Shown piece by piece: positions 45,916-54,570 of a stretch of 64,000 nt of DNA. Within the stretch, counting starts at the first letter, position 1, and every line of letters begins with the position of its first letter. Below the pieces are notes generated by a model. The model was not told where the DNA came from and did no database searches. It worked only from the letters and a program-made list of their open reading frames with translations. This DNA is from Achromobacter agilis (GTDB taxonomy: Bacteria; Pseudomonadota; Gammaproteobacteria; Burkholderiales; Burkholderiaceae_B), in assembly GCF_900496965.1 (NCBI RefSeq), contig NZ_UFQB01000001.1, forward strand, positions 62,001 to 126,000, read 5' to 3'. The position numbers were made by a program, and so were the translations under genes.

Positions 45916-47385
45916 TTACTTGCGCCAGAAAATCGGCGTGAAGAGCACCAGTACAGTCAGCAGCTCCAGGCGTCCGATGAGCATCGCAAAGGTACAGACC
46001 CAGATCTGGAAGTCGGACAGCACGGCGAAATTGCCCATGGGGCCGACCGGACCCAGGCCCGGCCCGGTGTTGTTCACGCTGGCGAAAACGGCCGAGAACG
46101 CCGTGATCGGGTCCAGGCCGGACAGGAGCAGCAGGCTGGTGAAAACGGCGATGGAAAGGCCGTAGAACAGCATGAAGGCCAGCACGGACGACATGGTCCG
46201 GGTCTCGACCGCCCTGCCGTTGATCCGCACCGGGCTGACCGCGTGCGGGTGCAGCATGGTGACGAGTTCGTTACGCGCCTGTTTGACCAGCAGGATCGCC
46301 CGGATCATTTTGATGCCGCCCCCCGTCGATCCCGCCGACGTGGCGAACCCGGAGAGCAGCAGCATCGTCAGCGGCGCGAACAGCGGCCACTGCGCGAAAT
46401 CGGTATTGGCATAGCCGGTGGTGGTCGCCATCGAGATCGTGTTGAACATCCCGTACCGCAGGGCCTCCAGCGGTTCGGCATAGACCCCCTTCAGGTAGAG
46501 GAAGACGGAAATGACCAGCCCCACCCCCAGCACGACGGCCAGGTAGGGGATCGCCTGCGGACATCGCAGATAGGCGCGCCCGCTACGCTGCCGGAAGGCG
46601 TTGAAGTGGGTGGCGAAGTTGATGCCGGCTATCAGCATGAACACCATCGCCACCATTTCCACGGCCACCGAGTCGAAATGGGCAAAGCCGTCGTCCCAGG
46701 TGGAGAAACCGCCCAGCCCCATCGTCGTGGCCATGTGGCACCAGGCCTCGAACCACGACAGGCCGACCGCGCGGTACGCCAGGAAGCACAGGATGGAAAA
46801 CACGAAATACACCGCATACAGCGCCTTGGCGGTGCTGGCGATCCGGGGGGTCAGGCGCTCATCCTTCATCGGGCCGGGCGTTTCCGCCCGCACTACCTGA
46901 TGCCCGCCGACCCCGAGCAGGGGCAGGATCGCCACGGCCAGCACCAGGATGCCCATGCCGCCGATCCAGATCAGCGTGGCCCGCCACAGGTTGATGGAAG
47001 CCGGCAGGGTGTCCAGGTTGGTCAGGACGGTGGCCCCAGTGGTGGTCAGGCCGGACATGGCCTCGAAATACGCCCCGGTGAACGACAGCGGCAGCCCGGC
47101 ACCATGGAAATACAGCAGCAGCGGAATGGCCGCCAGCAGGGGCAAGCCCGCATACACGGCCGATACCAGCACGAAACCATCCCGCGCCCGCAGCTCGCAA
47201 CGGGCGCGGCGGGTCAGGGCGGCCAGGCCCACACCGATGCCCACCGAGATCAGGAAGCCGTCCAGGAAGGCATCGCGCGCCGCGTCGCCGCCTACATAGG
47301 CGACGCACAGGGGAATCAGCATGGTGAGCGCGAACATCACCATCGTCAGGCCCAGGATGTAGAGGGTGCCCAAGACGCGCTTCAT
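45916..47385 (-). CDS. trkH: Trk system potassium uptake protein TrkH
   Basis: Membrane subunit of a K+ transporter, 489 residues. The four pore loops carrying the selectivity filter are visible: SGLTTTGATVL, TMGLGGFSTWD, ISMATTTGYANT and ASVNNTGPGLGP. Eight to ten further membrane helices frame them. It is the last gene of the minus-strand group with trkA and the PlrSR-like two-component system, 51 bases after trkA. Confidence 0.97.
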   Translation of the reverse strand: MKRVLGTLYILGLTMVMFALTMLIPLCVAYVGGDAARDAFLDGFLISVGIGVGLAALTRRARCELRARDGFVLVSAVYAGLPLLAAIPLLLYFHGAGLPLSFTGAYFEAMSGLTTTGATVLTNLDTLPASINLWRATLIWIGGMGILVLAVAILPLLGVGGHQVVRAETPGPMKDERLTPRIASTAKALYAVYFVFSILCFLAYRAVGLSWFEAWCHMATTMGLGGFSTWDDGFAHFDSVAVEMVAMVFMLIAGINFATHFNAFRQRSGRAYLRCPQAIPYLAVVLGVGLVISVFLYLKGVYAEPLEALRYGMFNTISMATTTGYANTDFAQWPLFAPLTMLLLSGFATSAGSTGGGIKMIRAILLVKQARNELVTMLHPHAVSPVRINGRAVETRTMSSVLAFMLFYGLSIAVFTSLLLLSGLDPITAFSAVFASVNNTGPGLGPVGPMGNFAVLSDFQIWVCTFAMLIGRLELLTVLVLFTPIFWRK

Positions 47386-47436
47386 GGAGCTATCCGGCCG
47401 CGCGCGGCCCGCGGAGGAGGGAGAAGGCGGCTCGCA

Positions 47437-48816
47437 TCAGAAGAACGACGCCGAAACTTGGAACAGCTTTTCCACGCGCGGCATCTGCCGGCGCGACGGC
47501 ACGAAGACGATGACGTGGTCGTCCGATTCGATCACGGTATCGGCGTCCGGCAGGATGATTTCATCCTCGCGCACCAGCGCGCCGATGCTGGCGCCCTTGG
47601 GCAGGCTGATCTGGCCCACGGCACGGCCGACCACCTTCGAATTGGAGCGATCGCCGTGGGCGATGGCCTCGAGCGCTTCGGCCACGCCCTGGCGCAGGCG
47701 GTGCACGGCGGCCACGTCGCCCCGGCGCACGTGGCGCAGCAGCTCGCTCATGGTGGCCTGGGAGGGCGACACGGCGATATCGATATGGCTGCCCTGCATC
47801 AGTTCGCCATAGGCCTGGCGGTTGATCAGGGCGATCACCTTGCGGGCGCCCAGGCGCTTGGCCAGCAGCGAGGACATGATGTTGTCTTCGTCGTCGCTGG
47901 TGAGCGCCAGCCAGGTGTCCATGTCTTCGATGCTTTCGCGTTCCAGCAGGGCCTCGTCGGTGCCGCTGCCATGCAAGACCAGCACGCTGTCGGGCAGTTG
48001 CGTGGCCAGGTATTCGCAACGCTTCAGGTCCCGCTCGATGATGCGGACGCTGTATTTTTCCTCGGCCAGTTGGCGCGCAAGGCGCAGGCCGATGTTTCCT
48101 CCGCCCGCGATCATCACCCGGCGCACGGCGCGCTCGGCCTCGCGCAGTTGCCGGACCGCCCGACGTGCGTCGCGCGAGTCCACCACCAGGACGACTTCGT
48201 CGCCAGGGGCGACGACAGTGCCGCTGCCGGCGCGCAGCGGCCGGCCGCCGCGCAGCACGTCGATCACGCGGGCCTTCACGTCCGGCCAGACGTCACGCAG
48301 CTTGTCGACGGGGGAATGCGCCATGGGGCTGCCATGCCCTACCCGGACCGTCACGACGCTGACGCGCCCTTCGGCGAACTCCACCACCTGCAGGGCCTCG
48401 GGGAACTCGATCAGGCTGTGCAGGTATGTGGTGACGCTGCGCTCCGGGCTGATCAGCGCGTCGATGCAGAAGCCTTCTTCGCTCATGAGCTCGGCGTGCT
48501 CGGCGAACTCGGCCGAGCGGATGCGGGCGATGCGGCGGGGGATATTGAACAGCTGGCGGGCGATCTTGCAGGCCACCATATTGGCGGTGTCGGAGGCCGC
48601 ACAGGCGATCAGCAGATCGGTGTCGGCGGCGCCGGCGGCTTCCAGCACCGACACCTGCGCGCCGTCGCCATGGACGACACGCAGGTCGAAGTGTTCTTGC
48701 AGGTATTGAAGCTGGACCGGGTCCGAATCGATGACCGTGATGTCGTTCTCTTCCGACACCAGGTTCTCCGCCACGCTGGTGCCTACGCGACCAGCGCCCA
48801 TGATCAGGATCTTCAT
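47437..48816 (-). CDS. trkA: Trk system potassium-uptake regulator TrkA
   Basis: Peripheral cytoplasmic protein that gates TrkH in response to NAD(H)/ATP; 459 residues. It contains two RCK/TrkA-N Rossmann modules, each with its glycine loop: MKILIMGAGRVGTSVAENL at the start and VMIAGGGNIGLRLARQLAEE in the second half, each followed by a TrkA-C domain (for example GHGSPMAHSPVDKL and ISLPKGASIGALVREDE). The start overlaps the stop of the response regulator (ATGA), so the K+ regulator is translationally coupled to a two-component system. Confidence 0.97.
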   Translation of the reverse strand: MKILIMGAGRVGTSVAENLVSEENDITVIDSDPVQLQYLQEHFDLRVVHGDGAQVSVLEAAGAADTDLLIACAASDTANMVACKIARQLFNIPRRIARIRSAEFAEHAELMSEEGFCIDALISPERSVTTYLHSLIEFPEALQVVEFAEGRVSVVTVRVGHGSPMAHSPVDKLRDVWPDVKARVIDVLRGGRPLRAGSGTVVAPGDEVVLVVDSRDARRAVRQLREAERAVRRVMIAGGGNIGLRLARQLAEEKYSVRIIERDLKRCEYLATQLPDSVLVLHGSGTDEALLERESIEDMDTWLALTSDDEDNIMSSLLAKRLGARKVIALINRQAYGELMQGSHIDIAVSPSQATMSELLRHVRRGDVAAVHRLRQGVAEALEAIAHGDRSNSKVVGRAVGQISLPKGASIGALVREDEIILPDADTVIESDDHVIVFVPSRRQMPRVEKLFQVSASFF

Positions 48817-49505
48817 GTGCTCCGCTTGCGGGCGGACTCGATGCCCAATTGCTTGAGCTTGCGGTACAGGTGGGTGCGCTCCAGGCCAGTGCGTTCCGAT
48901 ACCCGGGTCATGCTGTGGCTTTCCCGGACCAGGTGGTATTCGAAATAGATGCGCTCGAACTCGTCGCGCGCTTCGCGCAGGGGCTGGTCCAGCGAAATGC
49001 TGCCCAGCTGGCCATTGGAGGCGACCGGAATTTCGTTGGCGGGCGCGGCGGCCAGGGCCGGGGGATCGAGCTCGTCTTCCAGCGCCACCGCGGGGCTGGC
49101 GGCAGCCGGATGCGCGGCGGCGGGCGCCGGGTGCGGCGCGCGGCCGCGGGCCAGGCCGGCGGCCACGGTCTTCAGCAGACGCTGCAGCGTGATGGGCTTT
49201 TCAAGGAAATCCATGGCGCCGATGCGCGTGGCTTCGACCGCCGTATCGATGGTGGCATGGCCGCTCATCATGATCACGGGCATGTCCAGCAGGCCTTGCG
49301 AGCCCCACTCCTTGAGCAGGCTCACCCCGTCGGTGTCGGGCATCCAGATGTCCAGCAACACCAGGTCGGGACGCATGCGCAACCGCGCCGCGCGCGCCTG
49401 CGCCGCATTTTCAGCCAGCTCGACCGTGTGTCCTTCGTCGTAAAGGATCTCCGACAAAAGCTCGCGTATACCGACTTCGTCGTCAACCACCAGAATTCTG
49501 GCCAT
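48813..49505 (-). CDS. plrR: NtrX-like response regulator without AAA+ domain (PlrR type)
   Basis: Regulator of 230 residues. The receiver (1-120) has VVDDE, phospho-acceptor Asp52 in LLDIWMPD, and Lys103 in LEKPITLQRLL. An Ala/Pro-rich linker (about 122-168) follows, and a C-terminal Fis-type helix-turn-helix: SMTRVSERTGLERTHLYRKL. The sigma-54-contacting AAA+ domain that NtrX proteins have between these parts is absent, so it is not a sigma-54 activator. Order and content match the Bordetella plrSR locus, where this pair controls persistence in the lower airway (name from recall; not verified here). It overlaps trkA by 4 nt. Confidence 0.88.
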   Translation of the reverse strand: MARILVVDDEVGIRELLSEILYDEGHTVELAENAAQARAARLRMRPDLVLLDIWMPDTDGVSLLKEWGSQGLLDMPVIMMSGHATIDTAVEATRIGAMDFLEKPITLQRLLKTVAAGLARGRAPHPAPAAAHPAAASPAVALEDELDPPALAAAPANEIPVASNGQLGSISLDQPLREARDEFERIYFEYHLVRESHSMTRVSERTGLERTHLYRKLKQLGIESARKRST

Positions 49506-49516
49506 AAAGCATCCAC

Positions 49517-51832
49517 CTATTGCGTAGCCGCATTATCCTTTTCTTGCGCGGTCGCGTCCATAGTATCGGCCTCGGAAGCCAGCCGGGTCAACAAGATGGA
49601 GATCCGCGCGCCCCCCTCCTTGCGGTTTGCAAGGTCGATACGCCCGCCGTGTTCTTCCACGATCTTGCGCACGATTGCCAATCCTAACCCAGTCCCGTGG
49701 GACTTGGTGGTGACGTACGGCTCGAACGCGCGCTGCATGACCTGCGGCGGGAAACCGGGCCCGCTATCGGCCACGGTGAACCGGAGCGCCTGGTGGTCCG
49801 CACGGTCGGGCTGTTCGCTGCGCATAAGCTGCGTCGTGACGCTGACCCGCCCTTGCCCGCCCTGCTCGGCGATGGCGTCGCGGGCGTTGGACATCAGGTT
49901 GTGGATGACCTGGCGCAACTGGGTCGGGTCGCCTTCGATGGCCGGCAGGTCCGGGCCCAATGTCACGTCCAGATTCAGGGCCTTTTCGCCATGCCGCGGC
50001 GAGCTGCCGTCGGGATCCCAGCCGTACAGCGACAGGACGTCGGCCACCAGCGCATTGAAATCGATCCGCTGCATCACGGCCGGCGGGGTGCGGGCGTATT
50101 CGCGGAAATCGTCCACCATCTGTTTGAGCGAAGCCACCTGGTTGACGATGGTGTTGGTGGACCGTTCGACGATCTGGGCCTCGGCCGGCGGCAGCTTGCC
50201 CTCGAGCTTCATGGCCAGGCGCTCGGCCGACAGCTGGATCGGGGTCAGGGGGTTCTTGATCTCGTGCGCCAGCCGGCGCGCCACCTCGCCCCAGGCCACC
50301 GTCCGGTTGGCCGAGATCACTTCGGTAATGTCGTCGAACACCACCAGGTAGCCGTTGCCGCGCCCGTCCACCTTCAGATGGGTGCCGCGCGCCAGCAGGG
50401 TCAGCGGCTGCGGCGCGACGGATGCGTTGCCCTGGGCCGGGCTGATTTCGAACTGCTGCTGCCAGTGCTGGCGTTCGGAACCTACCGCCGCATGGGCGGA
50501 AAAGGCCTGCCGGACGATGTTGGCGAACTCCAGCATGCCGTCGGCCGTCTCCAGCGGACGGCCGATCACCGAGCGCAGGTCGGCGCCCAGGATGGTCTGG
50601 GCGCCCTGGTTGACCGTGGTGACGCGGAACGACTCGTCGAACACCAGCACCCCGGAGGACAGGTTCGACAGCACGCTTTCCAGATAGACATTGGAGCGCT
50701 CGAGCTGCTGGCGGTTGCTTTCGACCATGCGCCGCGCCTCGTCCAATTGGCGCGTCATGGCGTTGAACGACCGCGTGAGCTGGCCGACTTCGTCGCGCTC
50801 CGGCGGCTCGGGCAGGGGCCGGTAATCGCCCACGCCCACCGCCTGCGTGCCGCCCGCCAGGCTGAGCAGCGGCCGCACCAGGCGCTTGGACAGCGACAGC
50901 GCCACCGCGATGGCGCCGAAAGCGGCCAGCAGCAAGGCCAGGGTCAGGGTGATGCCATACAGCTTGCGCAGGCCCAGCCGGGACAGCGCAAGCTCCTGGT
51001 AGTCGCGGAACCCCTGCTGCACCAGATTGGCGTTGTGCGCGATCTGTTCGGGCACGGGCTGCAGCAGCTGCAGCCAGCGGGGCTCGGATGCCGCCCCCAG
51101 CAGATTGTCGTAGCGGTCCGGCCCGGCCAGCGGGATCACGACCCGCAGGTGCAGCCCGCTTTCGGTGCCGGGGGTGACCGGGTCGTCGGCCTCGGCGGCG
51201 GAGTAGCCGCGCGCCAGCCGGAGCTGGTTCATGACCGTGGAAGGCGGCATGGCGGGCAGCAGCTGGCCGTACTGGCTGGTGGAAAACGCCACCATGCGTC
51301 CGCTGCCGGTGAACACCATGGCCTCCTGCACGCCATTGGCCTCGCGCAGCCGCGTCAGGGTCAGCGCCACGCCGCTGTCGCTGTTGCGATTGAGCTCCAT
51401 GGCCATGGAGCGGGCGCGCGCGTCCAGGTCGGCCAGCAGCGAATCCAGCGCCGCGCGGCCCAGATTCAGGCCCGCCTCCAGTGCCGTGTCCACCCGCACG
51501 TTGAACCAGGATTCGATCGAGCGCGACATGAACTGCACCGAGACGGTGTAGATCAGCGCCCCCGGAACGACGCCGATGAGCGCAAAGGCCAACGAAAAGC
51601 GGGCCGTCAGCCGCGCCCCGAACTGGCGCCGCCGGATCTGCCGGGCGAGCCGCACGGTCAGCGCCACCACCCAGACGAAGAGCGCCAGGGCAAAAATGCC
51701 GTTCAGCACCAGCAGCGTGTCGTAGTAGCGCGCGAAACGCGAGGCATTGCCGGTGGACCAGGCCAGGAGGCCCAGCAACGCCAGGCCGCTCACCGCGCCG
51801 ATCAGCAGGGCCAGCCGAAGCAAAAGCCTCAT
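49517..51832 (-). CDS. plrS: NtrY-like sensor histidine kinase (PlrS type)
   Basis: Membrane kinase of 771 residues. Two membrane helices open the protein (about 5-25, 42-62), then a third near 85-105, a large periplasmic part, a fourth near 292-315, a HAMP-like linker, a PAS domain (about 385-505) and the kinase core. The phospho-histidine is His523 in LAHEIKNPLTP; N-box NLMSNARDAI, G1 DSGPGFP and G2 HGTGLGLAIVRK follow. Domain order matches NtrY. It begins at the ATG at 51832, sharing four bases with the stop of the upstream gene. It is the partner of the PlrR-like regulator 11 bases downstream. Confidence 0.92.
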   Translation of the reverse strand: MRLLLRLALLIGAVSGLALLGLLAWSTGNASRFARYYDTLLVLNGIFALALFVWVVALTVRLARQIRRRQFGARLTARFSLAFALIGVVPGALIYTVSVQFMSRSIESWFNVRVDTALEAGLNLGRAALDSLLADLDARARSMAMELNRNSDSGVALTLTRLREANGVQEAMVFTGSGRMVAFSTSQYGQLLPAMPPSTVMNQLRLARGYSAAEADDPVTPGTESGLHLRVVIPLAGPDRYDNLLGAASEPRWLQLLQPVPEQIAHNANLVQQGFRDYQELALSRLGLRKLYGITLTLALLLAAFGAIAVALSLSKRLVRPLLSLAGGTQAVGVGDYRPLPEPPERDEVGQLTRSFNAMTRQLDEARRMVESNRQQLERSNVYLESVLSNLSSGVLVFDESFRVTTVNQGAQTILGADLRSVIGRPLETADGMLEFANIVRQAFSAHAAVGSERQHWQQQFEISPAQGNASVAPQPLTLLARGTHLKVDGRGNGYLVVFDDITEVISANRTVAWGEVARRLAHEIKNPLTPIQLSAERLAMKLEGKLPPAEAQIVERSTNTIVNQVASLKQMVDDFREYARTPPAVMQRIDFNALVADVLSLYGWDPDGSSPRHGEKALNLDVTLGPDLPAIEGDPTQLRQVIHNLMSNARDAIAEQGGQGRVSVTTQLMRSEQPDRADHQALRFTVADSGPGFPPQVMQRAFEPYVTTKSHGTGLGLAIVRKIVEEHGGRIDLANRKEGGARISILLTRLASEADTMDATAQEKDNAATQ

Positions 51833-52419
51833 GAGGGGTCTTTCTCCTTGTCGCTCAGCACAAATGAGAAGTCGGTCCAGGGCGTCGCCTGCACCCATGA
51901 ACTGCTGTTCAGGGCATTGACCTGGAAGGGCCGCGGCAGCATCGAGGTGTCCAGACGCAGGCGCAGCTGGCCGCCATAGAGCACGCCCGCGTCGAACTCG
52001 CTGGCATCGGCCACCGGCCAGTTGCGGACGTGGCGGACGACGCCCATGGCGTCATCGAGCGACGCGACCGGGAAGGACAGCTCGCCCACGCCGGCGCGCC
52101 ACTGGCGGGTCAGCGCGTTGTAGACGATACGCCAGGTACGGGACGTGTCCACCAGGGACTTGTCGAACCACCACCAGCGCTCGCGCGTGATGGTGAGGTC
52201 GGCGGTGAAATACAACGGGACGCCGCGCTGGGCGGCGTCCCGCAATTGGTCATTCAGTACGAATTCGATGTCCGCGTCGATCTCGAGTTTGCCATCGCGC
52301 ACTATCGGGTACACCTGGGTGACTTTGGGCTCGGCCCCATGGGCGTCTCCGCCCGGCACGAACGAAAGCAAGGCAGATACCACCAACAACCCAAGAAATA
52401 AGCGCGAGATAATGGACAT
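51829..52419 (-). CDS. DUF4390-type exported protein
   Basis: A 196-residue protein with an N-terminal hydrophobic segment (SRLFLGLLVVSALLSFVPG) that is probably a signal peptide or anchor. The mature part carries the DUF4390 pattern: YPIVRDGKLEIDADIEFVLN, LYFTADLTITRERWWWFDK, SRTWRIVYNALTRQWRAGVG and YGGQLRLRLDTSMLPRPFQV. It is placed between rsmB and the kinase gene in most betaproteobacteria and shares four bases with the kinase start. In Bordetella this position is called plrP by recall. Function unknown; a periplasmic partner of the kinase is an inference. Confidence 0.85.
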   Translation of the reverse strand: MSIISRLFLGLLVVSALLSFVPGGDAHGAEPKVTQVYPIVRDGKLEIDADIEFVLNDQLRDAAQRGVPLYFTADLTITRERWWWFDKSLVDTSRTWRIVYNALTRQWRAGVGELSFPVASLDDAMGVVRHVRNWPVADASEFDAGVLYGGQLRLRLDTSMLPRPFQVNALNSSSWVQATPWTDFSFVLSDKEKDPS

Positions 52420-52458
52420 ACGACACCGAGACTACGTCATGCCCCTATTCTTGGCGAT

Positions 52459-53796
52459 TCAGGACTGCTTGGCAAACAAGGCGTAGAAAAACCCGTCGCG
52501 CTGCGCCGCGGGTGTTGCATCGACCGCAACTGGCAGCAATTGGCCGGGCGCGTCGAGCCGGGCCGCGTCGGGATGGCGCTGCAGGAACTCCAGCGCCTGG
52601 CGCGCGCCTTCGATGGGGAACACCGAACACGTTACATAGAGCAACCGGCCGCCGGGCGCCACCGTGCGCCACAGCGCGTCCAGGATCCGGGCCTGCAGCG
52701 TGGCCGTCCGCCGCACATCGTTCTCGCGCCGCAGCCAGCGGATGTCGGGGTGGCGGCGGACGATGCCCGAGGCCGTGCAGGGCACGTCGGCCAGCACGGC
52801 GTCGAAGGGCTTGCCGTCCCACCAGCTGTCCAGGTCGGCGGCATCGGCCGCCTTCAGCCGGACATGGCCGCCGGCCAGGCCGAGACGGTCCAGATTCTGC
52901 TCCACGCGGGCCAGGCGGCCGGCGTCGGCGTCCAGGGCCAGCAGATCGATGTCGGCCAGTTCCAGCAAGTGTGCCGTCTTGCCTCCCGGCGCCGAGCAGG
53001 CATCCAGTACCCGCATGCCGCTGGCCGGGGCCAGCAGCTCGGCCGCCAACTGCGCGCCGGCGTCCTGCACCGACCACCAGCCCTCGGCGAACCCCGGCAA
53101 TTGCGTCACGGGGCGGGGCGAGGACAGCACGAGGCCTGACTGGCCCACGGGCTCGGCATCCAGCCCGGCCACCTGGAACGCGGCCAGCACCTGCTCGCGG
53201 CTGGCGCGCCGGCGGTTGACGCGCAAGGTCAGCGGCGCCGGCACGTTGGCGCTGGCGAGGATCTCGCGCCATTGCTGCGGATAGGCCACCGCCAGTTGCT
53301 TGACCCACCAGCCCGGGTGGTTCCACTGGGCTTCCGGGCTGTCGGCGACCGCCGACTCGAGCGCCGCGCGTTCGCGCAGGAAGCGGCGCAGGCAGGCGTT
53401 CAGCATGCCCTTGTACGAGGCCAGGCCGCGCTGGCGGGACGCCGCCGTCACCGCCTGATCCACGACCGTGTGGGGCGCGTAGACCGGCATGCCGGGCAGG
53501 GCCGCGGCGGCCTCGCCCTCTTCTTTCAGCAGGGTCAGGGACACCAACAACAGCGATTCGAACAGCACGCTGGGATAGCGCTGCACCAGTTCGCGCCCCA
53601 CGGCGTCGGCCCAGCCCAGGTAGCGCATCGCGTGGAACGACACCGCCTGGACGGCGGGCCGCAAGGACGCATCCACGTCGGCCAGCGCGTCCGTCAGGGA
53701 ACGGCCATCCAGCACGCCCTCCACCACCTCCGCGCTGGAAAGCAGGACGGAAGAAAGCGGGGGAGCCAGATTGGGGGAGTCGGAAGGCGTGGACAT
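52459..53796 (-). CDS. rsmB: 16S rRNA (cytosine(967)-C5)-methyltransferase
   Basis: RNA m5C methyltransferase of 445 residues. The N-terminal NusB-like helical domain covers about 20-150 (LSSAEVVEGVLDGRSLTDAL, GMLNACLRRFLRERAAL). The catalytic part has SAM loop VLDACSAPGGKTAHLLEL, DVPCTASGIVRRHPDIRW and the nucleophile in YVTCSVFPIEG; the two cysteines of the CxC/TCS system are intact. I chose the ATG at 53796; residues further upstream in this frame belong to an antisense shadow. It is the first gene of the rsmB-DUF4390-kinase-regulator-trkAH group. Confidence 0.95.
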   Translation of the reverse strand: MSTPSDSPNLAPPLSSVLLSSAEVVEGVLDGRSLTDALADVDASLRPAVQAVSFHAMRYLGWADAVGRELVQRYPSVLFESLLLVSLTLLKEEGEAAAALPGMPVYAPHTVVDQAVTAASRQRGLASYKGMLNACLRRFLRERAALESAVADSPEAQWNHPGWWVKQLAVAYPQQWREILASANVPAPLTLRVNRRRASREQVLAAFQVAGLDAEPVGQSGLVLSSPRPVTQLPGFAEGWWSVQDAGAQLAAELLAPASGMRVLDACSAPGGKTAHLLELADIDLLALDADAGRLARVEQNLDRLGLAGGHVRLKAADAADLDSWWDGKPFDAVLADVPCTASGIVRRHPDIRWLRRENDVRRTATLQARILDALWRTVAPGGRLLYVTCSVFPIEGARQALEFLQRHPDAARLDAPGQLLPVAVDATPAAQRDGFFYALFAKQS

Positions 53797-53901
53797 GATG
53801 CGGATTCTAAGGATAAGACCGATATGGTAGCCGGACCTGGACGAATCCCGGCCGCGGCGGCAAACTGATCCGGGGCGCATCGGCGCCCGCGGAGCCCTTC
53901 C

Positions 53902-54534
53902 ATGACCCTCGCCACCCTGCTGCTTTTCATCCTGGCCTCGGCCGTCACGATCATCACCCCCGGCCCCACCGTCCTGCTCGCCATGAGCAACGGCTCGCGC
54001 CACGGCGTGCGGGCGGCCGGCTGGGGCATGGGCGGCGCGGTGCTGGCCGACCTGATCCTGATCGGCGCGGTGGCCTCGGGGTTGGGCGTGGTGCTGGCGG
54101 CCTCCGAAGTCGCCTTCCAGGCCGTCAAATGGGCCGGCGCGGCCTATCTGGCCTACCTGGGCTGGAAAATGCTGCGTTCGGACGCGGCGCTGGTCATGCC
54201 GTCCGCCTACCCTGACACCGCCCATCCCGGCGGGCTGGCCCTGGGCCTGCGCAGCTTCGTCGTGGCGCTCACCAACCCCAAGGCGCTGCTGTTCATGTCC
54301 GCCTTCCTGCCGCAATTCATCAATCCGGCCGCCCCCCTGTTCGCGCAATACGCCATCCTGGCCGGCGTCATGGCGCTGATGAACATCGTAGTGATGCTTG
54401 CCTATGCGGCGCTGGGCGCGCAGATGGTGCGCGCCTTCCGGGGCGCCGGCGTGCGGTGGCTGAACCGCGTTTGCGGCGGCCTGCTGATCGGGCTGGCGGG
54501 CACCCTGGCGCTGTACCGGCGCAGCGGCTCTTGA
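53902..54534 (+). CDS. LysE/RhtB-family amino-acid exporter
   Basis: Inner-membrane exporter of 210 residues with six hydrophobic segments. The N-terminal ASAVTIITPGPTVLLAMSNGSRHGVRAAGWGMGGA blocks and the central WAGAAYLAYLGWKMLRS, then NPKALLFMSAFLPQFI, are diagnostic of the RhtB group. The substrate (homoserine, threonine, leucine or similar) cannot be told. It is divergent from rsmB with 105 bases between and convergent with the amidase gene. Confidence 0.93.
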   Translation: MTLATLLLFILASAVTIITPGPTVLLAMSNGSRHGVRAAGWGMGGAVLADLILIGAVASGLGVVLAASEVAFQAVKWAGAAYLAYLGWKMLRSDAALVMPSAYPDTAHPGGLALGLRSFVVALTNPKALLFMSAFLPQFINPAAPLFAQYAILAGVMALMNIVVMLAYAALGAQMVRAFRGAGVRWLNRVCGGLLIGLAGTLALYRRSGS

Positions 54535-54570
54535 TCGTCCGCGAGCCCATCCGGGGCCAGCGCGGCGGGC

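Noticed and set aside
45637-48948. Long + strand open frame opposite trkH/trkA/plrR
   Set aside because: It is antisense to three well-recognised genes, has no family pattern and is typical of GC-rich third-position bias.
49697-51979. 760-codon + strand frame opposite the NtrY-type kinase
   Set aside because: Same reason: antisense shadow of a well-supported gene.
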